14,231 nt of DNA from Thiotrichaceae bacterium (GCA_027009095.1 JALVDG010000097.1:1-14231), one strand, 5' to 3'. Positions 7,483-13,732 are shown, counted from the stretch's first letter. Program-made: numbers and translations. The notes: a model not told the origin generated them from the sequence alone.

Positions 7483-8268
7483 TCAGTAACTAACGCTTGC
7501 CCAGTAATTGTTCCGACTAGAGCGGTGAATTTTCTTAATATTTACTTGATCCCCCGCACTCAATACATCAACTAATTTCCCTAAACCTGTTTTCATAGGG
7601 CGGGATGCTCTCAAATTAATACGTGTTGATTTTACTGTATAAGTGCGACCAACTTGAGGTAAATTACCCCCCGAATTTAGACTCCCACCTACCAGACTTC
7701 CATTTACATAACGTCCTAGATAGATCCAACCCGATATACCTTTGCTTTTAGTAGTGTTTGTCTTAGGTTGTTCATTTAATATTTCATTAATCAAAGACAT
7801 ATAATCTTGATCAAAAATAGGAGGATTCTGCTTAGTTTTAGCTACTTTCTTTTTGTGATGACGTTTTTTTGATTTTTTTCTAATATTTTTTTTAGTTTTT
7901 GTAATGTTAGACACTATCACTGCGCTGTTATCAACAGTTAAAGATGATGTATCTGTCACTATTTTTTTCTCAGCGGGAGCTGTTTCTTCACCAACCACAA
8001 CAGCCTTTATTTCTTTAGCAGGTGCTTCTTCGGTAACTACTTTGGTAGATTCATTTTCTATATCAGTTTTCTCTACTACAGGCACAGTAGTGGAAACTTT
8101 TGGCGCTGTAGTTGCCTTGAGTGATTTAAGTTGTTCCATAATTGCATCAACAGACGTACTTGTATCTGCACTGGCGACTAAAGGCACAGCAAAATATGTA
8201 ACAAAAATAGATGCTGAGAATAATGCTAAATGGATTTTTTTCGATTTATAAACAGATATTTTATTCAT
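7483..8268 (-). CDS. Exported SH3-like protein with Lys-rich linker
   Basis: From the chosen start the product has 261 residues. A signal peptide is clear: Lys-rich n-region (MNKISVYKSKKIH), hydrophobic core (LALFSASIFVTYFAVPLV) and cleavage after ASA. An acidic/Thr-Val-rich stretch follows, then a very basic segment (KKNIRKKSKKRHHKKK, residues 140-155 counted from 8310), then GWIYLGRYVNGSLVGG and a C-terminal SH3-like fold (VGRTYTVKSTRINLRASRP ... NNYWASVSY). Such domains often bind peptidoglycan or other envelope ligands; the basic linker could contact anionic cell-wall or nucleic-acid polymers (inference). The frame can be opened to an ATG at 8310, but that adds 14 residues ahead of the signal peptide, and a candidate -10 (TATAAA, minus strand, 8317-8312) would place transcription start downstream of it. 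It is a single gene with a mobile-element remnant upstream at 8377. Confidence 0.7.
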   Translation of the reverse strand: MNKISVYKSKKIHLALFSASIFVTYFAVPLVASADTSTSVDAIMEQLKSLKATTAPKVSTTVPVVEKTDIENESTKVVTEEAPAKEIKAVVVGEETAPAEKKIVTDTSSLTVDNSAVIVSNITKTKKNIRKKSKKRHHKKKVAKTKQNPPIFDQDYMSLINEILNEQPKTNTTKSKGISGWIYLGRYVNGSLVGGSLNSGGNLPQVGRTYTVKSTRINLRASRPMKTGLGKLVDVLSAGDQVNIKKIHRSSRNNYWASVSY

Positions 8269-8311
8269 AGAATATAATTTGGCTTCAATAGGTAAATGGA
8301 ATAGAGTCATT

Positions 8312-8317
8312 TTTATA
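8312..8317 (-). promoter_or_regulatory. Candidate -10 box of the SH3-like gene
   Basis: TATAAA on the minus strand, about 45 bp before the ATG at 8268. A partial -35 (TTCAAC) lies about 20 bases farther up, wider than ideal. It overlaps the zone just before the alternative ATG at 8310 and so argues for the 8268 start. Confidence 0.3.
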
Positions 8318-8376
8318 GGGTGATACCAAACAGGCTGGTTGAACCTTCACCTAACCTATTAAAATCCCCCCATAAA

Positions 8377-8482
8377 CTAGTACGTTTTGACAAGGGAATA
8401 ACCATTGTCTGCAACCCATGCCTTGTCTTGAACGCTTTGGTTTGCTTCTGTATCCGTCAATATAACGTGGTTGGAGTACTAG
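8377..8482. mobile_element. 106-bp remnant of the CTAG-family palindromic element
   Basis: The right end, read inwards on the minus strand, is CTAGTACTCCAACCAC then GTTATATTGACGGATACAG, identical to the left end of the copy at 12947. The left end is CTAGTAC followed by GTTTTGAC, as if about 9 bases of the terminal repeat were deleted. The 13 bases GGGAATAACCATT (8394-8406) match, in reverse complement, the central loop of the 166-bp copy (7145-7157), at nearly the same distance from the intact end (77 against 73 bp). It is therefore one full arm, the centre and a truncated second arm. It lies upstream of the SH3-like gene, within its possible promoter zone. Confidence 0.7.
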
Positions 8483-8591
8483 TTCTTAAAGAACTGCGAC
8501 TTAGTATTATAGTACATACAAGCTAAAAACAAGCACAAAGAATAAAATATGCTCATATGAAATTTAAACAAAATTAGGATTATTTCCATAC

Positions 8592-9353
8592 CTAATACAT
8601 CATCGCGGCAAAACGCTCTCCTAAGACCAACTGTCCTTGGGTACTAAAGTGAACTTGATCACTTATTTTATTTAAATCATCAGTAGGAATTATATGGATA
8701 AATTCTGATGACTGTGCAATATGTTCTTGAGCTAACTTCACTTCAGGTACAGCAGGTCTAAATGAAGTTGGAATACTAATACGAGCAAGAACAAAGACTA
8801 ATTTATCATTTTTAAAATCATGCTTTAGCATTTTAATAAAAGTCTTCATGTTTTTTTCATATGCACTTGCTAACTGTTTTGATTTAGCATCACGCTCACC
8901 ATGCATCCATAGTACACCGTCAATTTTAGGAAGTACCCCCTTATTAGATTTTTTTACTTGTTTTATTAGAGTATCGTAGTGCTTCCCTGCGTCTCTCGAA
9001 ACCCAGTCTTTCATTAACGAACCACCAGGAGCAAATTTAATAAGACGAATAGAAGAGTTAGGATATTTTTTTACAATCGATTTAGCAAAAGTAACTTCAG
9101 GACCAAACTTATTTAACGTTAAAAGGGATGTTAATTCACCATTCAAATAAAACTGCACATGACTATCTAGTACTTTTTGTTGCTCATTTAGCTCACTAAC
9201 TAAACCTTGCCCAGCCATATTCGACTGTCCCAAAAGTAAATATGTGCGTTGTTTTTTTGTAGGAATAGTAGATGTTTTAGTTTCGGCAACTGATACAGAA
9301 AAGATAAATAAAAAAAAGAGTGTACTAAGGGGTAATATTACTTTTTTTAACAT
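8592..9353 (-). CDS. Exported SGNH/sialate O-acetylesterase-like hydrolase
   Basis: The 253-residue protein has a Sec signal peptide (MLKKVILPLSTLFFLFIFSVSVAE) and then a SASA-type SGNH hydrolase fold, which removes acetyl or other acyl esters from carbohydrates in the periplasm or outside. Seen: block I LLLGQSNMAGQG (39-50) with nucleophile Ser44; GPEVTFAK (84-91); KFAPGGS (106-112); the block III region LWMHGERDA (148-156), where relatives usually have WHQGE-D; and the C-terminal DQVHFS (232-237) supplying Asp/His of the triad. All catalytic elements appear present, and the length is normal for a single-domain member. The substrate is unknown; a glycan ester is most likely. Neighbours on either side are separated by repeat elements, so it is probably transcribed alone. 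Confidence 0.85.
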   Translation of the reverse strand: MLKKVILPLSTLFFLFIFSVSVAETKTSTIPTKKQRTYLLLGQSNMAGQGLVSELNEQQKVLDSHVQFYLNGELTSLLTLNKFGPEVTFAKSIVKKYPNSSIRLIKFAPGGSLMKDWVSRDAGKHYDTLIKQVKKSNKGVLPKIDGVLWMHGERDAKSKQLASAYEKNMKTFIKMLKHDFKNDKLVFVLARISIPTSFRPAVPEVKLAQEHIAQSSEFIHIIPTDDLNKISDQVHFSTQGQLVLGERFAAMMY

Positions 9354-9396
9354 GAATAGCCTTTGTTTTAATTATTTCAAAAATATGTGAATAATT

Positions 9397-9419
9397 GTTT
9401 TAAAAAGATTTTTTAAAAC
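9397..9419. repeat. 23-bp AT-rich palindrome upstream of the hydrolase gene
   Basis: GTTTTAAAAA and its exact complement TTTTTAAAAC flank a GAT centre. It lies 44 bp before the start of the 9353 gene. It could be a regulator site or part of the promoter, or fold as a weak A-U hairpin. Composition alone makes such palindromes fairly likely here, so confidence is low. Confidence 0.3.
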
Positions 9420-9433
9420 ATCATTCTTTATAA

Positions 9434-9574
9434 GTTACCACTCAGCATAATCGGTAACTGCTCAGATTGCGCTCTATTTTGTTCGAGTTCAAGATAAAAG
9501 GGCGGATTATAAGCCATAAATGAACACTTTTAACGTAGAAACCAGGCAAAATAGAGTGCAAGCTGATTAGTTAC
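9434..9574. mobile_element. 141-bp MITE-like element (GTAAC family, copy A)
   Basis: The ends are GTTACCACTCAGC and, read inwards from the right, GTAACTAATCAGC. A second end-like block GTAACTGCTCAG lies 20 bp inside the left end. CTCTATTTTG (9472-9481) and its complement CAAAATAGAG (9547-9556) mark the inner limit of the inverted repeats. By hand alignment it is about 85% identical over its full length to the copy at 11362. The flanks CTTTATAA and CTTATAAA look like a decayed 8-bp target duplication. It ends 8 bp before the truC stop codon, on its downstream side, so it lies at the 3' end of the truC transcript. No reading frame is present. Confidence 0.8.
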
Positions 9575-9582
9575 CTTATAAA

Positions 9583-10311
9583 TTACTTATTATATTTGGG
9601 CAAGAAAAATATACTATCAACAACTACCTGAAAGTCATCCTGTAACCGAGCTTTTATTGAAATTTTATTTCCTGATAGTGGATGTTTTAAGCTAAGGCTA
9701 TCTGCATGTAGTAATAAACGATGGCAATTAAACTGCTCTCGAAATAAAGTATTGTGCTTACCGTCACCATGCGAGGTGTCGCCTATTATAGGGTGGAATA
9801 TATGCTTTAAATGACGGCGAAGTTGATGCTTTCGACCTGTTTCTGGTATTAAATTTAACAAAGAATAACGAGCGGTTGGGTAGCGACCTACTGCAAAGGG
9901 TAGTTCAGCTGTTGCTTGGCATTGGTAATTTGTTATCGCTTCTTGTGCTTCTTTATCTTGCTTTGCCTTTGAATCAGTCATTTTATCGAGCTGTTCTTTT
10001 AAGGCATAGTCAATCCTTCCCTCTTTCTCTGTATAGCCTCGTACAATAGCGATATAGCTTTTTTGTATCTGCTTTTCTGTAAATTGTTGTGATACATTTT
10101 TGGCAATGTTTTTATCTAAGGCAAATAACAATACACCTGATGTCGGTTTATCCAAACGATGCACAGGGTAAACATACTGACCTATCTGGTCGCGCGTTTG
10201 TTGAATGGCGAACTCTGTTTCATGACGGTCTATCATGCTTCGATGTACTAATAAGCCAGAGGGTTTATTTATCGCAACAAGAAAGTCGTCTTGATAGAGT
10301 ATTTCTAGCAT
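9583..10311 (-). CDS. truC: tRNA pseudouridine(65) synthase TruC
   Basis: The 242-residue RluA-family enzyme isomerises uridine to pseudouridine; the E. coli orthologue acts at position 65 of tRNAs in the cytoplasm. The match is recognisable from the first residues (MLEILYQDDFLVAINKPSGL, as in E. coli TruC) and through HRLDKPTSGVLL (51-62) with catalytic Asp54, GRYPTARYSL (142-151), GRKHQLRRHLKH (159-170), HPIIGDTSHGD (173-183) and the closing LLLHADSLSLKHPLSG region. Length is near the family norm, slightly shorter at the C-terminus. The start is fixed by this alignment although the ribosome site is weak. No gene overlaps it; a MITE-like element sits directly downstream and a 432-bp non-coding stretch upstream. 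Confidence 0.95.
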   Translation of the reverse strand: MLEILYQDDFLVAINKPSGLLVHRSMIDRHETEFAIQQTRDQIGQYVYPVHRLDKPTSGVLLFALDKNIAKNVSQQFTEKQIQKSYIAIVRGYTEKEGRIDYALKEQLDKMTDSKAKQDKEAQEAITNYQCQATAELPFAVGRYPTARYSLLNLIPETGRKHQLRRHLKHIFHPIIGDTSHGDGKHNTLFREQFNCHRLLLHADSLSLKHPLSGNKISIKARLQDDFQVVVDSIFFLPKYNK

Positions 10312-10461
10312 ATTAAAGGGGTTTCAATAAAAAAATCAAAATAATTGAGCCGTTACAGAAACTAAATTCGCAACTATTAGCAAATGGATCTAGTCACAGT
10401 AAAAAAGCCTGAATAAGTGACCTCATTTTTGCTATAAAACGAGCCTATAAAAATACAGCGC

Positions 10462-10516
10462 GTCATAGAACTTCCCGACTTTTCCAGAAAGTCGTACCCC
10501 ATGAAGGTTTTATGAC
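10462..10516. repeat. Nested stem-loop
   Basis: The outer arms GTCATAGAACTTC (10462-10474) and GAAGGTTTTATGAC (10503-10516) pair with one bulge and two mismatches. Inside them CGACTTT (10476-10482) and AAAGTCG (10488-10494) form a perfect 7-bp stem with a 5-base loop. The nesting suggests a real RNA fold or a palindromic repeat. The transcribed strand is unclear. Confidence 0.4.
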
Positions 10517-10646
10517 ATTTTAAGCATGTGACTTAAGGTGTTCACTACTTAATAAATATCTACATGGACGTAGGGGATGCTGTAAAAACGATAGCTTGAG
10601 TGAGGTCTCTTATACAGACTTAGTGTTTAGCTTGCACATAAATAGA

Positions 10647-10700
10647 AAGGAGTTAGCTTTAGCTAGTGTGGGTTCGCACAAGCTAAGGCTTGAACTCCTT
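10647..10700 (-). terminator. Long hairpin downstream of the DUF3501 operon
   Basis: AAGGAGTT (10647-10654) pairs exactly with AACTCCTT (10693-10700). The stem continues inwards through TTAGCTAGTGTG / CACAAGCTAA with few mismatches, to a GGTTCG-like apex. It begins 44 bp past the DUF3501 stop on the minus strand. The minus-strand trailer is pyrimidine-rich (CTCCTTTCTATTT), but not a clean U-run. It probably ends or stabilises the operon transcript. Confidence 0.5.
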
Positions 10701-10743
10701 GGATTTAGAAATTATTTATCTGAAAAATAATAAAAGGTATTAA

Positions 10744-11337
10744 TTAGCTTAAATCACCTGCTAAAGACTTACGCACATTTTCTGCAACGGGTTCTAAAGC
10801 ATAATGATAGTTTTCATGCTCTATACCCATATTAATTGCTGCACCTGCTTTTACAGCACTCGACATTTCGTCACTCAGTTCAAAACGCATAAAATGCACG
10901 GAGGAAGTTTTATCTTCGGTTTCACGCTCTAGGTCTTCATTTGAAACAGGATAAACCTTGTCAAAACCTTCGACTTGTACCCATGTTTTTTTATCAATCC
11001 CTAGTAGTTTTCCCAGTGCAGTTGCACGCTCATCGGGGTCACTATACTCAAGCATTAAGGTCGCTTTCCAGTTGCTACCTGTTGGAATTAAGGGGTTATA
11101 AGCATCAAGCTCTTCCTGGATACCTTCTGCATCAAATATTTTCTCTGCACGCAACATTTCTTGTATTTGATACTGCATAGTCAAACGATCTTCAAAAAGT
11201 AAAGAGGCATTATCTCCAATGGCTACACGACGGTTTTTCTTATGTGCCATTACTTTTTGACGATATTCATTACGCATCTCATTGTATTGCTCAAGACTGT
11301 ATAAATCATCGCGACTTAGTTTATTTTGGGTTGTCAT
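10744..11337 (-). CDS. DUF3501 family protein
   Basis: The 197-residue soluble protein matches the DUF3501 family along its whole length. Landmarks are KLSRDDLYSLEQY (6-18), KVMAHKKNRRVAIGDNASLL (28-47), FEDRLTMQYQIQEMLRAEKI (48-67), the strongly conserved EELDAYNPLIPTGSNWKATL (74-93), and EDKTSSVHFMRFELS (141-155). The biochemical role is unknown. In many proteobacteria it is encoded directly after rubrerythrin and a CCG-type Fe-S protein, as here, implying a shared stress or redox function. The ATG has AGGA 11 bases upstream. Between its start and the preceding gene sits a 142-bp mobile element that moved the two genes apart from an original spacing of about 15 bp. Confidence 0.92.
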   Translation of the reverse strand: MTTQNKLSRDDLYSLEQYNEMRNEYRQKVMAHKKNRRVAIGDNASLLFEDRLTMQYQIQEMLRAEKIFDAEGIQEELDAYNPLIPTGSNWKATLMLEYSDPDERATALGKLLGIDKKTWVQVEGFDKVYPVSNEDLERETEDKTSSVHFMRFELSDEMSSAVKAGAAINMGIEHENYHYALEPVAENVRKSLAGDLS

Positions 11338-11353
11338 TGTGTGATTAATCCTT

Positions 11354-11361
11354 TAATCCGA
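11354..11361. repeat. Target-site duplication, left copy
   Basis: TAATCCGA, repeated exactly at 11504-11511. The two copies flank the 142-bp element at 11362-11503. Eight base pairs is the duplication length known for the IS66 family. Confidence 0.85.
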
Positions 11362-11503
11362 GTAACTACTCAGTATAATCAATAACTGCTCAGTTTGAGC
11401 TCTATTTTGTTCGAGTTCAAGGCAAAAGGGCGGAGTTTATCAGTATAAATGAGCACTTTTAACGCAGAAATCGGGCAAAATAGAGTTCAAGCTGAGTAGT
11501 TAC
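11362..11503. mobile_element. 142-bp MITE-like element (GTAAC family, copy B)
   Basis: Perfect 12-bp terminal inverted repeats: GTAACTACTCAG at 11362-11373 and CTGAGTAGTTAC at 11492-11503. The right arm continues inwards as CTTGAACTCTATTTTG and matches a second, inner end-like block on the left (TAACTGCTCAG, then TTTGAGCTCTATTTTG), so the left end seems to carry a 20-bp partial duplication of the terminus. An exact 8-bp direct repeat flanks it. Terminal GTAA and an 8-bp duplication are IS66-family traits, so a non-autonomous IS66-type element is the best guess. There is no coding content. It sits within the rubrerythrin operon between the Fe-S and DUF3501 genes, and its first base completes the Fe-S gene's stop codon. 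Confidence 0.85.
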
Positions 11504-12834
11504 TAATCCGAAATGCCATAAGCTAGGCGTAATAAGGTAAGTGGATGATATGGTTTAGAATCATCCTTGAGCCCTGTTGCTATTTGATGACCTGCCATTG
11601 GACAATCACTACTGTAATAGTCCGACTGAGCCTTTTGTACTTTGCTGACAACAGGACGACAAATTTTCATCGACATATCGTGAAATTCACTTTTTACAGC
11701 AAATGTTCCGTCATGCCCCGAACAACGCTCGATAGTGTCAATACTAGTATCTTGAATGAGTGTAAGTAATTCACGCGTTTTTAAACCAATATTTTGTACT
11801 CGCAAATGACAAGCAGCGTGATAACTAATCTTTCCTAATGACTGGCTAAAATCGGTATTTAGCTTGCCTTCTTTATGACGCAGCATAAGGTATTCAAACG
11901 GGTCAAAGATATGTGCTTTTACTTTCTGCACCTGCTCATCATCAGGGTACATCAGTGGAAGCTCTTGTTTAAACATCAACACACAAGAAGGCACTGGGGC
12001 GATAATATCGTAGCCTTCATCAATCATTTTAGCTAATACAGGAATATTGAATTCTTTGGACTCATTCACTGCTTTAAGATCGCCTAATTCTAGCTTAGGC
12101 ATGCCACAACACTTTTCTTTTTCGACAAAAGTGACAGGGATTTTATTATGATCTAATACTTTAAAAAGGTCTTCGACGATATGTGGCTCATTGCGATTAC
12201 CATAGCAAGTGGCATAAATAGCCACTTTTCCTGTCGTTCTACCGACTGCTTCTGCGGTGTAATTTGAGCTATGATTAGCTAAACGCTTACGCGCAGTCTT
12301 ACTGTGATATTCAGGAATAGTGGCATCTGGATGTACACCTAATACTTTGTCTAAGCCTTTACGCACTAGCGCATTTTTATTCGCCGTATTCACTATTTGT
12401 GAAATAACAGGAATACCCGCTAAATTGCCCACAGTATCCGTTGCACTGAGTATTTTATCGCGTGTTTTTACCTCACCTTTTTTATGCTTAATGGCTTTTG
12501 CACGTAACATTAAATGCGGGAAGTCAATATTCCACTCATGGGGCGGAATGTACGGACATTTTGTCATATAACACAGGTCACAGAGATAGCACTGATCAAC
12601 CACTTTCCAGTAATCTTGTTTATCAACACCATCTACTTCAAAGGTTTCTGACTCATCAACAAGATCAAATAAAGTAGGAAACGATCCGCATAAGCTAACG
12701 CAACGACGACAACCGTGGCAGAGATCAAAGACACGTTCTAGCTCTTTATTTAAGGATGACTCATCATAAAAATCATCTGATTTCCAATCAAGAGGATGAC
12801 GTGTTGGGGCTTGCAGACTACCTTCGCGTGCCAT
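11503..12834 (-). CDS. CCG-domain Fe-S oxidoreductase (HdrD/GlpC-like)
   Basis: The protein has 443 residues from the chosen start. An N-terminal ferredoxin-like region has two cysteine clusters: CHGCRRCVSLC and CYLCDLCYMTKCP, enough ligands for two [4Fe-4S] clusters. Two CCG-type (DUF224) repeats follow, as in heterodisulfide reductase D and GlpC. The first has YATCYGNRNEPH and EKCCGMPKLELGD; the second has SYHAACHLRVQNIG and ERCSGHDGTFAVK, where CCG is replaced by CSG. It probably passes electrons to or from rubrerythrin; the partner is inferred from operon order. A GTG nine bases earlier (12843) is open, but GGAG sits 8 bases before ATG 12834 and overlaps that GTG, so ATG is the true start. 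The C-terminus ends GISD; a mobile element inserted in the stop codon and left the protein intact. Confidence 0.9.
   Translation of the reverse strand: MAREGSLQAPTRHPLDWKSDDFYDESSLNKELERVFDLCHGCRRCVSLCGSFPTLFDLVDESETFEVDGVDKQDYWKVVDQCYLCDLCYMTKCPYIPPHEWNIDFPHLMLRAKAIKHKKGEVKTRDKILSATDTVGNLAGIPVISQIVNTANKNALVRKGLDKVLGVHPDATIPEYHSKTARKRLANHSSNYTAEAVGRTTGKVAIYATCYGNRNEPHIVEDLFKVLDHNKIPVTFVEKEKCCGMPKLELGDLKAVNESKEFNIPVLAKMIDEGYDIIAPVPSCVLMFKQELPLMYPDDEQVQKVKAHIFDPFEYLMLRHKEGKLNTDFSQSLGKISYHAACHLRVQNIGLKTRELLTLIQDTSIDTIERCSGHDGTFAVKSEFHDMSMKICRPVVSKVQKAQSDYYSSDCPMAGHQIATGLKDDSKPYHPLTLLRLAYGISD
11504..11511. repeat. Target-site duplication, right copy
   Basis: TAATCCGA, identical to 11354-11361. 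It lies inside the last codons of the Fe-S gene (ISD and the first two bases of the stop, on the minus strand). Confidence 0.85.
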
Positions 12835-12925
12835 ATAAATCACTCCGCTTTCGCTGTATAAAAATAATTAGTTAAATTGTTAAAACTTAACTAATTACTC
12901 TTTTTAAGGAAGCTATACATTAAGT

Positions 12926-13011
12926 AATCCCCCTTTCTCGCTATCACTGTACTCCAACCACGTTATATTGACGGATACAGCGTGATTGGAGTACTAGGAA
13001 AAAGGGTGATT
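12926..13011. repeat. Operon-gap hairpin split by the minimal CTAG element
   Basis: AATCCCCCTTTCTC (12926-12939) and GAAAAAGGGTGATT (12998-13011) are inverted repeats with two mismatches over 14 bases. They lie on the two sides of the small element at 12947-12997. Removing the element leaves a hairpin with a loop of about 11 bases containing CTAG, the element's boundary sequence. In the mRNA this stands between rubrerythrin and the Fe-S gene and could reduce read-through or protect the rubrerythrin 3' end. Confidence 0.5.
12947..12997. mobile_element. 51-bp minimal copy of the CTAG-family element
   Basis: The left end TACTCCAACCAC followed by GTTATATTGACGGATACAG is identical to the intact arm of the 8377-8482 copy. 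The right end, read inwards, is CTAGTACTCCAATCACG. The arms meet directly; the whole centre is missing. The left border is CTG rather than CTAG, one base having been lost. It sits in the 184-bp gap between the rubrerythrin and Fe-S genes. Confidence 0.75.
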
Positions 13012-13018
13012 GTCCAAA

Positions 13019-13438
13019 TTAAGCGTCTAGATTATCTAGTGCTTTTTGGAAACGATTTGCATGAGAGCGTTCTGCTTTTGCAAGCGTCTCGAACCAATCA
13101 GCAATCTCGTCAAAACCTTCTTCACGAGCATCTTTTGTCATGCCTGGGTACATATCGGTGTACTCATGCGTTTCACCAGCGATAGCAGTCTTTAGGTTGT
13201 CCTCAGTAGAACCGAAAGGCAGACCAGTTGCTGGGTCTCCTGTCTCTTCTAAATACTCTAAATGCCCATGAGCATGTCCTGTTTCACCTTCTGCTGTTGA
13301 ACGGAAAACAGCGGCAACATCGTTATATCCTTCAACATCAGCTTTTGCTGCAAAGTATAGGTAACGGCGGTTTGCTTGAGATTCACCTGCAAAAGCATCT
13401 TTTAGTGCTTGCTCAGTTTTAGTTCCTTTAAGAGACAT
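13019..13438 (-). CDS. Rubrerythrin, diiron domain only
   Basis: The 139-residue four-helix ferritin-like protein reduces peroxide at a non-heme diiron site in the cytoplasm. Ligands expected for the family are visible: Glu19 (FAGESQANRRY), Glu52 and His55 (AEGETGHAHGH), Glu89 and Glu92 (AGETHEY), and Glu123 and His126 (AERSHANRF). The C-terminal rubredoxin domain of classical rubrerythrins (CxxC pairs) is absent, so electrons must come from another protein; the Fe-S protein encoded next is the obvious candidate (inference). The frame extends 20 codons farther up, but AGGAGGAG lies just before ATG 13438 and the family N-terminus begins MSLKGTKTE, so this start is firm. It is the first gene of the operon and probably the most strongly translated. 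Confidence 0.95.
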   Translation of the reverse strand: MSLKGTKTEQALKDAFAGESQANRRYLYFAAKADVEGYNDVAAVFRSTAEGETGHAHGHLEYLEETGDPATGLPFGSTEDNLKTAIAGETHEYTDMYPGMTKDAREEGFDEIADWFETLAKAERSHANRFQKALDNLDA

Positions 13439-13732
13439 TGTCTCCTCCTGTATTTTTATCACTATTAACTCAAATATATTTTGAATATAAATACTCAAAA
13501 AATATCCGAGGCGGTAAGATAGAATATTAGACTCGTTCTAGCTAGTAGAATCTTTAGATTATTATGATTTATAAAAACGAATACACTTCAATTAGCTATT
13601 TTGCACGCTTAATATCTCTAAGTCGGAAATTTAAGACCGTTAATTAACTCACCCTTAGCTGACCTTATATTTTTAATTACCATCCTATCCATATGGATTT
13701 TGTAAGAATTTAAGTTCACGTAGAGGAAGCAA
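13439..13732. promoter_or_regulatory. Divergent promoter region of rubrerythrin operon and PLOD-like gene
   Basis: This 294-bp AT-rich gap must hold promoters in both directions. Short inverted repeats are present: TCAAA/TTTGA (13470-13484), TTCTA/TAGAA (13536-13550) and AATCT/AGATT (13549-13560). Any could be an operator for the stress-type operon. No clear -35/-10 pair stands out and I could not identify the regulator. Strong ribosome sites sit at both edges (AGGAGGAG for rubrerythrin, GAGGAAG for the plus-strand gene). Confidence 0.4.

Larger units (their letters stand above)
10312..10743. other. 432-bp non-coding region with several stem-loops
   Basis: No credible reading frame. It must hold the truC promoter and the 3' end of the DUF3501 operon. 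It contains a nested stem-loop at 10462-10516, a pair of distant inverted TACAGC/GCTGTA hexamers (10454-10459 and 10579-10584), a near-palindromic stretch around 10560-10573, and a long hairpin at 10647-10700. A structured small RNA or a third repeat family is possible; I do not recognise a known RNA family. Confidence 0.4.

Noticed and set aside
8320..8526. 68-residue plus-strand frame
   Set aside because: It runs straight through the CTAG-family remnant, has no ribosome site, and resembles no family; it is a by-product of the repeat.
10647..10700. Possible tRNA because of a GGTTCGC loop-like sequence
   Set aside because: The T-arm does not pair as in a tRNA, and the sequence is explained by a single long palindrome.
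11503..12834. Second CCG motif changed to CSG as evidence of gene decay
   Set aside because: The gene is otherwise intact and this altered motif (CSGHDG) appears to be normal for the rubrerythrin-linked subfamily; one intact CCG remains.
12834..12843. GTG at 12843 as the start of the Fe-S gene
   Set aside because: The GTG lies within the GGAGTG ribosome-binding stretch that serves the ATG at 12834.
12982..13185. Plus-strand frame starting inside the CTAG element and crossing rubrerythrin
   Set aside because: Antisense to a clear rubrerythrin gene; no start signal.
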